This document shows, piece by piece, positions 50,014 to 59,675 of a DNA stretch of 64,000 nucleotides. Position 1 is the first letter of the stretch; each line of letters opens with the position of its first letter. Source of the DNA: Streptomyces glaucescens (GTDB taxonomy: Bacteria > Actinomycetota > Actinomycetes > Streptomycetales > Streptomycetaceae). The translations under genes were made by a program, and so were the position numbers. The notes under the pieces are model-generated. The model was given only the letters and a program-made list of their open reading frames with translations. It was not told where the DNA came from and searched no databases. The stretch lies in the NCBI RefSeq assembly GCF_000761215.1, contig NZ_CP009438.1:6118501-6182500 (forward strand), given 5' to 3'.

Positions 50014-51825
50014 TCACAGCAGCCGCAGGTCCACCGACTCCGCCAGGGCCGCGAGCCCGGTGTCGCCCGGGTGCAGATGGTCCCCGCTGTCGTAGGCGGG
50101 GAGCATCCGCGACGGGTTCGCCGGGTCCCGGATCACCGCGTCGAAGTCGAGCACCGCGTCGAACACCCCGGCGCGGCGGATCCAGTCGTTGACCGCCCTG
50201 CGCTCGGCGTCGACCGCGGGTGTGCAGTGGACCTCGCCCCCGCAGGGCAGGATCGTCCCCGCCAGCACGCGCAGCCCGCGCGCGTGCGCCCGCTCGGCGA
50301 TCTGCCGTAGCCCGGCGGTCACCTCACCCGCGGTGGCGCCCGTACGCACGTCGTTGACGCCCTGGAACACGATGAGCGTCCGGGCCGAGGTCTGGGCGAA
50401 CACGTCCCGGTCGAGCCGGTGCAGGGCGCTCACCCCGCCGGAGTCGGTGGAGACCCCGTCGCCCGGGTAGCGGTCGGTGACCACGCGGTTCGCCGAGATG
50501 CCCTGGTTGAGCACCCCGTAGCGCGGCACGCCGGACTGGGCCGCCAGCCGCCGGGCCAGCACGTCCGGCCAGCGCCGGTTGGCGTCCACCGTCGAACGGG
50601 CCCCGTCGGTGATCGAGTCACCGAGCGCCACCACCGATCCCGGTCCGCCGCCCACGTCCACCCCGGTCAGCAGCGGCCAGGCGGAGAGGACCGTGGGGTA
50701 CGCGCCCGCCGCCCTGTCCGCCGTGTGGTCGCCGGGCCCGCTGACGTACGAGCGCTGGAGCGCGAGCCGGTGCACGGGGGCCGCCGGGACCGTGTCCGGG
50801 AGGTGGAAGCTGACCAGGAGATCGCTGTCCGGCGGGACCTCGAGGCCGACGGGGTCGCTGTAGGCCTGCGCGCCCGCGGGGATCCGCGTGCCCGCCGCGC
50901 CGCCGAACGTCACCCGCACCGGTGTGCCGAGTGCCGCCGCGCCCGTCGCCCGCAGCGCGACCGTGGCGCTGCCGATCCGCACCGGCGTGGCGGCGAAGGT
51001 GTTGTCGAAGCGCAGCCGCACCCGCGGCCCGCCCGCCGAGGTGTGCACCACCAGCCGCAGCGTGCGGTCGGTCCACGGGCCGACGGAGAGATAGCCGGAG
51101 GTGGCCGCCGCCCAGCTGCCGGTCCAGCCGGCCGTGCGCGCCCGCACCGACACCGCGAACACGTGCAGTCCGGCGGCGCGCGGCAGCCGTACCGAGGTGA
51201 CCGGGCGGCCCGGTTCGACGGGCACGGTGACGACGTACAGCCGGGCCCGTTCGGCGAGCCGGCCGCCGGGGGTGTTGATGTGCGGCAGGGCCACCGCCTT
51301 GGTGGCGAGCGGCCCCCGGCGCCAGTCGGGAGCGGTCAGCCGGTACGGGGAGGAGGTCCCGTCGGCGTAGCCGACCGTGCCGGAGCCGGTGACGTCCCGG
51401 CCGGTGGTGCCCGCGACCAGGAAGGCGAGGGCGTCGCCACGGCCGCTGACCCGTACCGCCTGCCCGTCGGCGACCACGTTGTCCGGCTCGCCCGCGGCCC
51501 GTTCCGGCCAGGTGAGCCGGGCACCCTGCACGGTGAGGACGCGGCCGGGGGTCCAGCCGGCCGCGGCGAGGGCCTGCGCGGACAGGGAGGCGCCGGCACC
51601 GTCGAAGTCCGCCCCGGCGGGTCGGGCGTCGTCGCTGACGGCGGTGTTGTCGAACAGCTGGGTGAGCGGCCGCGGCTCGGCCGGCCGATCGACGACGGTC
51701 CGGGCGGCGGTGTGCGGCCTCGGTTCGGCCGGCCGGTCGATGCCGGTCCGGGCGGCCGCGCCCGTCGGCAGCACGGACGCGATCAGAAGGAGGACGACGG
51801 CGACCCCTCGCACGCCTCGACGCAC
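50014..51825 (-). CDS. Secreted SGNH/GDSL esterase with a large N-terminal domain
   Basis: 603 residues. Signal peptide (ends TGAAARTG), a duplicated DRPAEPRP segment, then a beta-rich domain (about 70-370) and the SGNH hydrolase domain: GDSITDGARSTVDANRRWPD (Ser block), FQGVNDVRTG (Gly/Asn blocks), and DHLHPGDTG (catalytic Asp-His). Such enzymes hydrolyse esters of polysaccharides or lipids outside the cell. GTG 51825 has GGGAGGT 7 bp upstream; a TTG one codon earlier is less likely. Divergent from a small unknown gene with a 9-bp inverted repeat between them. Confidence 0.88.
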   Translation of the reverse strand: MRRGVRGVAVVLLLIASVLPTGAAARTGIDRPAEPRPHTAARTVVDRPAEPRPLTQLFDNTAVSDDARPAGADFDGAGASLSAQALAAAGWTPGRVLTVQGARLTWPERAAGEPDNVVADGQAVRVSGRGDALAFLVAGTTGRDVTGSGTVGYADGTSSPYRLTAPDWRRGPLATKAVALPHINTPGGRLAERARLYVVTVPVEPGRPVTSVRLPRAAGLHVFAVSVRARTAGWTGSWAAATSGYLSVGPWTDRTLRLVVHTSAGGPRVRLRFDNTFAATPVRIGSATVALRATGAAALGTPVRVTFGGAAGTRIPAGAQAYSDPVGLEVPPDSDLLVSFHLPDTVPAAPVHRLALQRSYVSGPGDHTADRAAGAYPTVLSAWPLLTGVDVGGGPGSVVALGDSITDGARSTVDANRRWPDVLARRLAAQSGVPRYGVLNQGISANRVVTDRYPGDGVSTDSGGVSALHRLDRDVFAQTSARTLIVFQGVNDVRTGATAGEVTAGLRQIAERAHARGLRVLAGTILPCGGEVHCTPAVDAERRAVNDWIRRAGVFDAVLDFDAVIRDPANPSRMLPAYDSGDHLHPGDTGLAALAESVDLRLL

Positions 51826-51942
51826 CAACCGGACCTCCCGACACAGATGACACCGGCATCACTTCGTGAAGCTAGAGAGGGCTCCGCGCTCCGTCAACGA
51901 ACGGGGCGGGAACACGGCGTGAAACCGCCCCGGGGCGTGGCC

Positions 51943-51981
51943 CGTACCGTCTGCGCGCCCGGTGGTGCGTATGACGGTACG
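51943..51981. promoter_or_regulatory. 9-bp inverted repeat in a divergent promoter gap
   Basis: CGTACCGTC (51943-51951) and GACGGTACG (51973-51981) are perfect inverted copies 21 bp apart. The right arm lies about 18 bp before the 51999 start. Possible operator shared by both genes. Confidence 0.45.
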
Positions 51982-51998
51982 AATGTCAGGCTGGAGGT

Positions 51999-52406
51999 AT
52001 GAACATCCCTTTCCTGGGCGGCCGGCGCGCCACACGGGAGGCCGTCGACCCCGCGGGCATCGCCGGACTCCTGGCCGAGTGCGAGCTGCTGCGGTCCCAG
52101 GCGGACCAGGCGGGGGTCCGGCTGGACGACACGAGGGCCTCGCTGGAGGCGCTGGACCAGCTCCCGCCGCGCTGGCGGGACGACCCGGAGACGCTGCTCC
52201 GGCTGGGCAACGACGCGGGCCTGTACCTGGGCACCGTGGTGGTGCGCACCGTGCCCGGCGCCGCATGGGGGATCCGCTCGGACGGCCAGCCGGTCATCGT
52301 GCTGCCCTCGGGGCGGGAGGTCGACGTGGTGGCCGCCGCTCAGGAGTGGGCGGCCTCCGGGGTGCCGGAACTCGCCCGGCTGTACGCGGAGATCGCGGAG
52401 ACCTGA
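51999..52406 (+). CDS. Small cytoplasmic protein, DUF6278-like
   Basis: 135 residues starting MNIPFLGGRRATREAVDPAG. A helical N-terminal half is followed by a compact C-terminal domain (LGNDAGLYLGTVVVRTVPGA, WGIRSDGQPVIVLPSGREVD). It resembles the Streptomyces family I remember as DUF6278, of unknown function. GGAGGT precedes the ATG but is unusually close. Confidence 0.7.
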   Translation: MNIPFLGGRRATREAVDPAGIAGLLAECELLRSQADQAGVRLDDTRASLEALDQLPPRWRDDPETLLRLGNDAGLYLGTVVVRTVPGAAWGIRSDGQPVIVLPSGREVDVVAAAQEWAASGVPELARLYAEIAET

Positions 52407-52637
52407 GACGGAGACCGGGTGGACGGCGCCCCCGCCCCTCCCACCCGTGCGTGCGCCACCCGGCGGACCCTCTCGGTTCGGGGGCATCCGCCGGGGGGCC
52501 TGACCCGTCCTCCGGATCTCGACTACGATGTGCCGTTCATCCCCGTGGCGAGGATGGCCTCGCCGATCTGCGTCGGGATGCGCGGACCGCGGGGGGCAGC
52601 AGTACCCGGAGCCGAGCCGTCCGGCCGCGGCCGCCGA

Positions 52638-54206
52638 TCACTGCTCGCGCAGCGGAATCGACACGTATGACGGGTCGTCCGCGGGCGAGGAGAAGGTCAG
52701 CCGTGCGCCGGACGGGTTGTGCTCGATGTAGAGCGGGTCGACCGTGTCGACGACCAGGGCGAGCCGATGCCCTGCCGGGACGTCGTAGGCCGTGGAGAAC
52801 AGCTCCAGGTCGACACCGAACGGCTTTCCGGGCGTTCGCCCGTGGAAGGTGTACGGCGCGTTGCTGACCAGCTTGCCGAGGCCGAGCGGACCCACGTCGT
52901 ACAGGTACGCGACGAGGGTTCCGCTCTCCTTGGTCGGGGTGAGCGTGGTGTGCAGCCGCGCGGTGCCGCGCACCCGCTGCGCGGTGGGGTACCTCCCGGA
53001 CTGCCAGACGGCGGCCCAGCGGCGGGGGAGCAGGGGGATCGAGGCGACCGGGGGAAGCCGGGCGATCTGGTCCAGCACGCTGGACAGCAGGACGATCCCG
53101 CCGTCCGCCCCGGAGTTGACGTTCGCGGCGATGGTGGTGGTGCCGCCGAGGGCGATCTTCCGTTCGGCAGCGGCGACCGACTTCCAGTCCGGGTAGCCCT
53201 CGTAACCCCCTCCGGAACGGGACTTGAGCCGCACCGGCTGTTCACGGTCGACGCCGTTGTCCTCGCCCTTGAGGTGGTGGTCGAACCAGCGCCCGGTGTC
53301 GGCCCACACGTCGTTGGGCAGTCCGAGCAGGCCGGTCGCCTCGGCGGTCGCGTGGTCGCCGGGCCGCAGCTGGAGCCTCTTGGGACCGGTCAGCCTCTCG
53401 TAGAAATCCGCGTACTGGTTGGGCGGGAAGACCGTGTCGCCCCAGGCGTTGGCGAGCATGACCGCCGTGCCGTGCTCGTTGATCCGGTCGACGTACGCGG
53501 CGGGGGAGCGCTTCCTCCCCCAGGCGAGCATCTCGTCCTCCTTGTCCAGGTCGGAGGCGAAGAAGTGGCGGAAGATCTCCTGGAGTTCGGCGCTCGGCCG
53601 GCCGGTGACGCCGCCCGCCCCCTGGAGCAGCGCGGCGGCCTGGGCGTGCTGGGTACGGCCGGAGTAGATGGAGTCGATCAGGTCGGCCCAGCCACTGAGC
53701 GCGGCGACCGCCCTGACCCGCTCGTCGTGCGCGGCGGTCAGCAGGCTGATGCCGGCACCGTACGACACGCCCGCCATGCCGACCCTGTCCGGGTCGGCCG
53801 GCGTGTGGGCCAGGGCCCAGTCGATGACGCGGGAGGCGTCCGCCGTGTCGGGCGGGCCCGCGACTTCGATATGGCCGCCCGACTGCCAGAACCCGCGTAC
53901 GTTGTAGGTGACCACCACGTACCCGGAGTCGGCGAGCCGCTGCGCCTGCGCCAGGTACTCGATCTGCGGCGTGGCCCAGCTCGTGGGCAGCACGATCAGC
54001 GGGTGGCGGCGCGCGCCGTCGGCGCCCGCGGGGGTGACGACGTTCGCCTTGAGTGTCGTACCGCCGTCACCGGTGATGTCGACGAACCGCACGCTCGGCG
54101 GGGCGGCCTGGGCCGCGGGGGCGGCGGTGAGGGTGCCGGCGGCGGCCAGGGCCGCGGAGACGGCGCCCACGGCGGTCGTGCGCAGGGCCTTGCGATGAGG
54201 TCTCAC
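52638..54206 (-). CDS. Secreted CocE/X-Pro dipeptidase-like serine hydrolase
   Basis: 522 residues. Signal peptide ends AAQAAPP. Alpha/beta hydrolase with oxyanion region ILPTSWATP, nucleophile elbow GVSYGAGIS, acid in NAWGDTVFPP and His in PGDHATAEA, plus a C-terminal jelly-roll typical of the family (QRVRGTARLHTTLTPTKESG, HRLALVVDTVDPLYIEHN). Could be an esterase or peptidase. GTG 54206 is preceded by GAGGAG. Confidence 0.88.
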   Translation of the reverse strand: MRPHRKALRTTAVGAVSAALAAAGTLTAAPAAQAAPPSVRFVDITGDGGTTLKANVVTPAGADGARRHPLIVLPTSWATPQIEYLAQAQRLADSGYVVVTYNVRGFWQSGGHIEVAGPPDTADASRVIDWALAHTPADPDRVGMAGVSYGAGISLLTAAHDERVRAVAALSGWADLIDSIYSGRTQHAQAAALLQGAGGVTGRPSAELQEIFRHFFASDLDKEDEMLAWGRKRSPAAYVDRINEHGTAVMLANAWGDTVFPPNQYADFYERLTGPKRLQLRPGDHATAEATGLLGLPNDVWADTGRWFDHHLKGEDNGVDREQPVRLKSRSGGGYEGYPDWKSVAAAERKIALGGTTTIAANVNSGADGGIVLLSSVLDQIARLPPVASIPLLPRRWAAVWQSGRYPTAQRVRGTARLHTTLTPTKESGTLVAYLYDVGPLGLGKLVSNAPYTFHGRTPGKPFGVDLELFSTAYDVPAGHRLALVVDTVDPLYIEHNPSGARLTFSSPADDPSYVSIPLREQ

Positions 54207-54301
54207 GGGTCACTCCTCACTCGTGTCAACAAAAGTGACCCGACGGTAACCTCGGGGCCTCAAGGCCAAGAACCCGTCGGTAAGTTACGTGAAAGTAACA
54301 A

Positions 54302-54800
54302 TCATTGAAGGGCCGACGGCCGCGGCGCCGACGGCAGTGGCGCCCGCGCCGCTCGCGTCACGTCCGCCACCAGCTCCACCACGTCCGGCCCGTACGCCTG
54401 CGAGTTGACCACCTTCAGCAGCAGCACGAACGACCCCGTGCGGTACGTGCGGGACAGCCGCTCGTGGTTGCGGGCGAGATAGCGGGTCGCGGCCTGGTTG
54501 GTGATGGCCGTCTGGCCGCAGAAAAGGAAGACCGGCCGGTCGCCGTGGCTGTGGTCCACGGTGAGCCGGGCGAGCAGCACGTACTCGGCCCGGCCGACTT
54601 CCAGGCGGTGACGCCAGCTCCGGCCCGGCGGCGTTCCGGTTGACCACCAGCAGGGCCTCCGAGGCGTCCGGCAGCCCGAAGAACGCCTGCTTGCGGCGGA
54701 GCCGGCGCTTCCAGAGGTACGTACGGGTGAACCAGCCCAGCGCGGCGCTGATGCCGGCCGCCAGTACACCGAGGACGATGTTGCGCACGTCGTCGTTCAT
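54302..54800 (-). pseudogene. Frameshifted TM-anchored protein
   Basis: Two frames make one protein. Codons from 54800 give MNDDVRNIVLGVLAAGISAA, a TM helix, a basic stretch (WKRRLRRKQ) and LLVVNRNAAGP; the sequence then continues in another frame from about 54630 (SWRHRLEVGRAEYVLLARL, NSQAYGPDVVELVADV) to the stop at 54302. The span of 499 nt is one more than a multiple of three, so one base is extra (or two missing) near 54612-54640. It is either a real pseudogene, a sequencing error or a programmed shift. Confidence 0.7.
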
Positions 54801-54881
54801 GGGCGGGCATCGTAGCGGGTACTCCTGACGTGCCCATGGTCATGGACTACGCTGCCCGAACGGCCTTTCCCTGGAGGTTGG

Positions 54882-56681
54882 ATGCGTCACCCCGTCGCAC
54901 GGAAACTGTCCGTCCTCGCGGTCTCGGCCGCGGTGGTGTCGGTGGGGGCCGCCGCGCCGCCCGCCACCCCGCCCGGCCAGCCCGCGAAGGTCCCGGTCGC
55001 CGCCGGCTGGGGCGGTGCCGTCGCCAGCGTCGACCCGGACGCCTCCGCCGCCGGCATCGAGGTGCTGAGGAACGGAGGCAACGCGGTGGACGCGGCCGTC
55101 GCCACCGCCGCCGCCCTCGGCGTCACCGAGCCCTACTCCGCGGGCATCGGCGGAGGCGGCTACTTCGTCTACTACGACGCCCGCTCCCGCACCGTGCACA
55201 CCATCGACGGCCGCGAGACCGCCCCGCTCACCGCCGACTCCGGCCTCTTCCTGGAGAACGGCAGGCCGATCCCCTTCGCCGAGGCCGTCAGCAGCGGCCT
55301 CGCCGTCGGCACCCCCGGCACGCCCGCCACCTGGCGCGCCGCCCTCGACAAGTGGGGCAGCCGGCGGCTCGGCACCCTGCTGAAGCCGGCCGAACGACTG
55401 GCCCGCGACGGCTTCACCGTCGATGCCACCTTCCGCGCCCAGACCGCCGCCAACGAGACCCGGTTCCGCCACTTCCCCGACACCGCCGAGCTGTTCCTGC
55501 CGGGCGGGAAACTCCCGGTCGTCGGCTCCACCTTCAAGAACCCCGACCTGGCCCGCACCTACCGGGAACTGGCCCGCAAGGGCGTCGGCGCGCTCTACCG
55601 GGGCGACCTCGCCGAGGACATCGCCGAAACGGTGAACAAGCCCCCCGTCGACCCGGCCTCGGGCTGGAACGCCCGCCCCGGCGACCTGTCCGAGAAGGAC
55701 CTGGCCGCCTACCGCGTCAGGGTCCAGGCTCCCAGCAGGACCTCGTACCGCGGCCTCGGCGTCTACTCCATGGCGCCCTCCTCCTCCGGCGGCACCACGG
55801 TCGGCGAAGCCCTCAACATCCTGGAGCGCACCGACCTGGCCAAGGTGAGCCAGGCGCGCTACCTGCACCGCTACATCGAGGCCAGCCGGATCGCGTTCGC
55901 CGACCGCGGTCGCTGGGTCGGGGACCCCGCCTTCGAGGACGTACCGACGAGGGAACTGCTGTCGCAGCGGTACGCCGACAGCCGGGCCTGCCTCATCAGG
56001 GACGACGCGGTGCTCACCAGCCCGCTCGCCCCCGGCGACCCGCGCCGGCCGGCGGCCTGCGCGACCGGCGGCACGGCGGCGCCCACGACGTACGAGGGCG
56101 AGAACACCACCCATCTCACGGTCGCCGACAAGTGGGGCAACGTCGTCGCCTACACCCTCACCATCGAGCAGACCGGTGGCAGCGGCATCACCGTGCCGGG
56201 CCGCGGCTTCCTGCTCAACAACGAGCTGACCGACTTCTCCTTCGCCCCCGCCGACCCGGCCGTGCACGACCCCAACCTGCCCGGACCGGGCAAGCGGCCC
56301 CGGTCCTCCATGTCGCCGACGATCGTGCTGGACCGGCACGACCGGCCGGTGGTGGCCCTGGGCTCGCCCGGCGGCTCGACCATCATCACCACCGTGCTGC
56401 AGACCCTGACCGGGTTCCTCGACCGCGGCCTGCCGCTCGTCGACGCCATCGCCGCACCGCGCGCCAGCCAGCGCAACGCCGCCCAGACCGAACTCGAACC
56501 CGGTCTGTACGACAGCCCGCTGCGCGCCGAGCTGGAGGGCGTCGGGCACTCCTTCCGCCTCAACCCCGAGATCGGCGCGGCCACCGGTGTCCAGCGGCTG
56601 CCCGGCGGCAAGTGGCTCGCGGCGGCCGAGACGGTACGGCGCGGCGGCGGCTCGGCGATGGTCGTCCGGCCCGCCTCCTAG
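54882..56681 (+). CDS. ggt: Secreted gamma-glutamyltranspeptidase
   Basis: 599 residues with a signal peptide (ends near VSVGAAAPP). It is made as a precursor that cleaves itself before the catalytic threonine: ENTTHLTVADKWGNVVAYTL has the Thr near residue 408. Other landmarks: NGGNAVDAAVATAAALGVTE, TPGTPATW, SSSGGTTV, SMSPTIV and GSPGGSTIIT. It breaks glutathione and gamma-glutamyl compounds outside the cell. GGAGG lies 7 bp before the ATG. Confidence 0.95.
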   Translation: MRHPVARKLSVLAVSAAVVSVGAAAPPATPPGQPAKVPVAAGWGGAVASVDPDASAAGIEVLRNGGNAVDAAVATAAALGVTEPYSAGIGGGGYFVYYDARSRTVHTIDGRETAPLTADSGLFLENGRPIPFAEAVSSGLAVGTPGTPATWRAALDKWGSRRLGTLLKPAERLARDGFTVDATFRAQTAANETRFRHFPDTAELFLPGGKLPVVGSTFKNPDLARTYRELARKGVGALYRGDLAEDIAETVNKPPVDPASGWNARPGDLSEKDLAAYRVRVQAPSRTSYRGLGVYSMAPSSSGGTTVGEALNILERTDLAKVSQARYLHRYIEASRIAFADRGRWVGDPAFEDVPTRELLSQRYADSRACLIRDDAVLTSPLAPGDPRRPAACATGGTAAPTTYEGENTTHLTVADKWGNVVAYTLTIEQTGGSGITVPGRGFLLNNELTDFSFAPADPAVHDPNLPGPGKRPRSSMSPTIVLDRHDRPVVALGSPGGSTIITTVLQTLTGFLDRGLPLVDAIAAPRASQRNAAQTELEPGLYDSPLRAELEGVGHSFRLNPEIGAATGVQRLPGGKWLAAAETVRRGGGSAMVVRPAS

Positions 56682-56738
56682 GGGGTGTCTCAGCGCGCGG
56701 GGCGGAAAAGGGGACTGCCGGATCGTCTCCGTTGCGGT

Positions 56739-56744
56739 TACGAT
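56739..56744 (+). promoter_or_regulatory. -10 TACGAT of the leader peptide and MoxR cassette
   Basis: TACGAT is followed by 7 nt and the ATG at 56752. A weak -35 (CTGCCG, 56715-56720) is 18 bp upstream. This suggests that the cassette begins with a leaderless mini-ORF. Confidence 0.5.
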
Positions 56745-56751
56745 GACGGCG

Positions 56752-56808
56752 ATGATCACTTACTCCTCGTGTGGATTGGGGGACTCGTTCGCTTCAGGTG
56801 AGTGCTGA
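56752..56808 (+). CDS. 18-residue leader ORF, probably leaderless
   Basis: MITYSSCGLGDSFASGEC, ATG 7 nt after a -10 element. Its stop TGA (56806-56808) overlaps the ATG of the next gene as TGATG, and the AGGTGAG ribosome-binding site of that gene lies inside it. Translation of this ORF would uncover or restart at the next start. It has no resemblance to an amino-acid attenuator run. An ATG three codons earlier also exists. Confidence 0.5.
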   Translation: MITYSSCGLGDSFASGEC

Positions 56809-58277
56809 TGGCACCTCACACCGCGAACGACATTCCGCCCCGCCTGCTGATGTGGCAGCGCGTACGCGAGTACGCCGTGCCACCGTCCATGATCGAGACC
56901 GCGACCGCACGCCGTGCGGCCGGAGACTGGGCGGGGGCCTGCGCCGCCGCCCGGATCGACACCGATCTCGATCTGCGCGCCGTGCGCCACCGCCACGGCA
57001 CCGACCTCGCCAGCCGCCTCCGTACCGACCTGCGCCGGCTCGCGCCGGACCTGCTGCGCTGGCACATGCCCCGCATCGCCCCCGACGGGCTGCTCCGGCC
57101 CGGCCTCACCCTGACCCTCGCCCGGTACCGCACCCACTGCACCGCCCCGCTCCACCTGGTGGTGCGCACCCCGCCCGCCTGGGCGGACGCCGGGCAGCGG
57201 ATGTCCCTCACCCTGTGGGAGGGGCCCGCGGACGACGCCCCACGGCACCACCCGCACCCGCATCCCGACCGGCGTTTCCGGCTCGACCTGCACCGGCACC
57301 TCTGGGACGCCACGCGCTGCGGTGAACTGGCCCGGCGCTGCGGCGCGTACGGGACACCGGGTCCGGAGCCGTCCGGACCGCCCCCGGACCTCGGCCGCAC
57401 CGACGCGTCCGAGGCCCCCTGGGCGGTGGAACGCTGGGCCGCCGAGGCGGAGCTGCTGCTGCGCGCCGAGGGGCGGGCCCGCGGGGCGTTCACCGTACGG
57501 CTCGGCGCCCGCAGCCGCGCCGTGTTCGAACTCGCCGCCCCCGACGACCACCACGTCCCGTCCCTGCGGCCGCTGCGGGAGCCGCTGCCGGCGCAGGAGG
57601 CCGCGGCGCTCCCGGTGCTGCCGGAGGCCGCCTCCCGCGTCCTGCCGGACCTGGAACTGCTGCGGGCCGCACTGGTCCCGCCCGGGCGGCTCCACCCGCT
57701 CGTCGCGGCCGCCCTGCCGGTGCCGCCCGGCTCCGCACCCGAGCCCGCGCCGGCGGCCGGGACCGGGGACCCGCACCGGGTGGCCTGCCGGGGCGAGACC
57801 CACCGGATCGCCCTGCGGGACGGGGTGCTGACGGCCGTCGACCACGACCCGGCCCAACTGCGCCGGGAGGAACTGCTCGTCGCCCTCGGCGGCCCGGCAC
57901 TGCCCTGCCTGCGGGCCATCGACGCGGTGCACCGCGAACCGGAGGCCCTGCCCGCCGTCCGGGAACGGCTCCGCCACGGTGACGTGACCGGGGCGCTGGC
58001 CGTCGTCGAGGGACTGCTCGGCCGCGCCGCGGTGCTGCGCGACGGACCGCTCCGCGACGCACTGGAGTCGGCCGCGGCCCGCCGCGTCGACCACGGGCTC
58101 TTCCGCTCCGGACTGGTCGCCGTGCACCCCGCCGCCCGCACCGCGGACGGCGGGACCGCGCGGGGCGGGGACCGCGGCGCGGCGGACCACCGGCCCCGGT
58201 TCGACCGCCGTATGCCGCGCGCGATGCGCGACAAGCGCGCCGCACTGGGCCGGCCCCGCACCGGCCTGACCCGCTGA
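56808..58277 (+). CDS. Unknown protein, first gene of a MoxR-VWA cassette
   Basis: 489 residues from ATG 56808 (AGGTGAG 5 bp upstream). No family recognised. The N-terminal third is helical and arginine-rich (VREYAVPPSMIETATARRAA, LRRLAPDLLRWHMPRI), the middle has a DDAPRHHPHPHPDRRF stretch, and the C-terminus (about 390-470) is alpha-helical with a basic tail. No TM or signal peptide. Its position before a MoxR ATPase and a VWA-like protein suggests a substrate or adaptor role for that ATPase. Confidence 0.75.
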   Translation: MAPHTANDIPPRLLMWQRVREYAVPPSMIETATARRAAGDWAGACAAARIDTDLDLRAVRHRHGTDLASRLRTDLRRLAPDLLRWHMPRIAPDGLLRPGLTLTLARYRTHCTAPLHLVVRTPPAWADAGQRMSLTLWEGPADDAPRHHPHPHPDRRFRLDLHRHLWDATRCGELARRCGAYGTPGPEPSGPPPDLGRTDASEAPWAVERWAAEAELLLRAEGRARGAFTVRLGARSRAVFELAAPDDHHVPSLRPLREPLPAQEAAALPVLPEAASRVLPDLELLRAALVPPGRLHPLVAAALPVPPGSAPEPAPAAGTGDPHRVACRGETHRIALRDGVLTAVDHDPAQLRREELLVALGGPALPCLRAIDAVHREPEALPAVRERLRHGDVTGALAVVEGLLGRAAVLRDGPLRDALESAAARRVDHGLFRSGLVAVHPAARTADGGTARGGDRGAADHRPRFDRRMPRAMRDKRAALGRPRTGLTR

Positions 58278-58388
58278 CACCGCGAACCCACCCTCTCCGC
58301 GCCGGCGTTCGGCGCCGTACGCCCCGACGACCTCCGGGGCGGCCCGTCCCGCGCCGCCCCCTCCCTTCTCTCACCCCAGGTGATGCCC

Positions 58389-59675
58389 ATGACCACCAGC
58401 CCCCTGCCGCCCGTGTCCGTGACCGCCACCGGCGCCTCCCCGGCCGGCACCCGGCTCGCCGTCGCCGACGACCTTCTCGGCCTGCTGCGGACGACCACCA
58501 CCGAACCCCGCCCCGACGAACAGCTCGAAGCGCTCACCCTCGCCGTCGCCGCCGACCTGCCCGTGCTGCTCTGGGGCGAGCCGGGCATCGGCAAGACCGC
58601 GGCCCTCACCCAGCTCGCCGCCTCCCTCGGCCTGCCCCTGACCACCGTGATCGCCAGCGTCCACGAGCCGTCCGACTTCGCGGGGCTGCCCGTCGTCGGC
58701 GACGACCCGGAAGTGCGCGGAGTGCCCATGGCGCCGCCGCAGTGGGCCGTGGAGCTGGTGCGCGCCGGGCGCGGGCTGCTCTTCCTGGACGAACTGTCCA
58801 CCGCCACCCCGGCCGTCCAGGCCGCACTCCTGCGGGTGGTCCTGGAACGGAGGGTCGGCGCCCTGCGACTGCCGGCCGGCGTGCGGATCGTGGCCGCCGC
58901 CAACCCGCGCGCCTCCGCGGCGGACGGCTGGGAGCTGAGCCCGCCGCTGGCCAACCGGTTCGTGCACCTGCACTGGGTGCACGAACCGGACGTGGTGGTG
59001 CGCGGGCTGGGCGGGGTGTGGCCCCGCGCCACGCTGCCCCGGCTGGCGCCGGAACGCCTGCCGGAGGCCGTGGCCTTCGCCCGGCGCGCGGTCTGCGGCT
59101 TCCTGGAGGTCCGGCCGACGCTCATCCACCGGCTGCCCGGCACCGAGGCCCGGCGCGGCGGCGCCTGGCCCTCGCCCCGGAGCTGGGAGGCCGCGCTGAC
59201 CCTGCTGGCCTTCGGCACGGCGGCCGCCGTCTCCCGCGAGGTGCTCGCCCTGCTGGTGCGCGGCGCGGTGGGCGACGGCCCCGGGCTCGAACTCCTCGCC
59301 CACCTGGACCGCATGGACCTGCCGGACCCCGAGTCGCTGCTCGCCGACCCGGCCGCCGCCGACCTCCCCGAGCGGGGCGACCTGCGGCAGGCGGCACTGG
59401 AGGCGGTGGTCGCGGCCGTCGGGGCCCGCCCCGAGCGGCAGCGGTGGGAGGCCGCCTGGGCGGTCCTGGTCCGGGCGCTGGAGACCGGCGCCCCGGACCT
59501 GCTGGTCGCCCCGGCGACCACCCTGGCCACGCTGCGGCGCGACGACTGGGAGGTGCCCCGGGCGGTGGAACGGCTCACCGAGGTGATCGGTCTGGCCCGC
59601 CGGGCGGACCGCTCGGTGGAACGGGCCACGGCACCCCGTCCCGGCCGGGTGGCGGGAGCGGGGGCGGGCCGATGA
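58389..59675 (+). CDS. MoxR-family AAA+ ATPase
   Basis: 428 residues. Walker A GEPGIGKT (about 61-68), HEPSDFAGLPVV, Walker B LLFLDEL (about 128), and sensor-1 AAANP, then a C-terminal lid. It belongs to the MoxR branch, whose members usually remodel or insert cofactors with a VWA partner. ATG 58389 has AGGTGAT upstream; GTG 58380 is also in frame. Its stop overlaps the VWA gene (ATGA), so the two are coupled. The glutamate in the Walker B is intact, so ATPase activity is expected. Confidence 0.9.
   Translation: MTTSPLPPVSVTATGASPAGTRLAVADDLLGLLRTTTTEPRPDEQLEALTLAVAADLPVLLWGEPGIGKTAALTQLAASLGLPLTTVIASVHEPSDFAGLPVVGDDPEVRGVPMAPPQWAVELVRAGRGLLFLDELSTATPAVQAALLRVVLERRVGALRLPAGVRIVAAANPRASAADGWELSPPLANRFVHLHWVHEPDVVVRGLGGVWPRATLPRLAPERLPEAVAFARRAVCGFLEVRPTLIHRLPGTEARRGGAWPSPRSWEAALTLLAFGTAAAVSREVLALLVRGAVGDGPGLELLAHLDRMDLPDPESLLADPAAADLPERGDLRQAALEAVVAAVGARPERQRWEAAWAVLVRALETGAPDLLVAPATTLATLRRDDWEVPRAVERLTEVIGLARRADRSVERATAPRPGRVAGAGAGR

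Noticed and set aside
52407..52637. Short frames in the gap before the CocE-like gene
   Set aside because: They lack protein-like composition and lie antisense to, or overlap, the gene end; nothing else is visible in this 231-bp gap.
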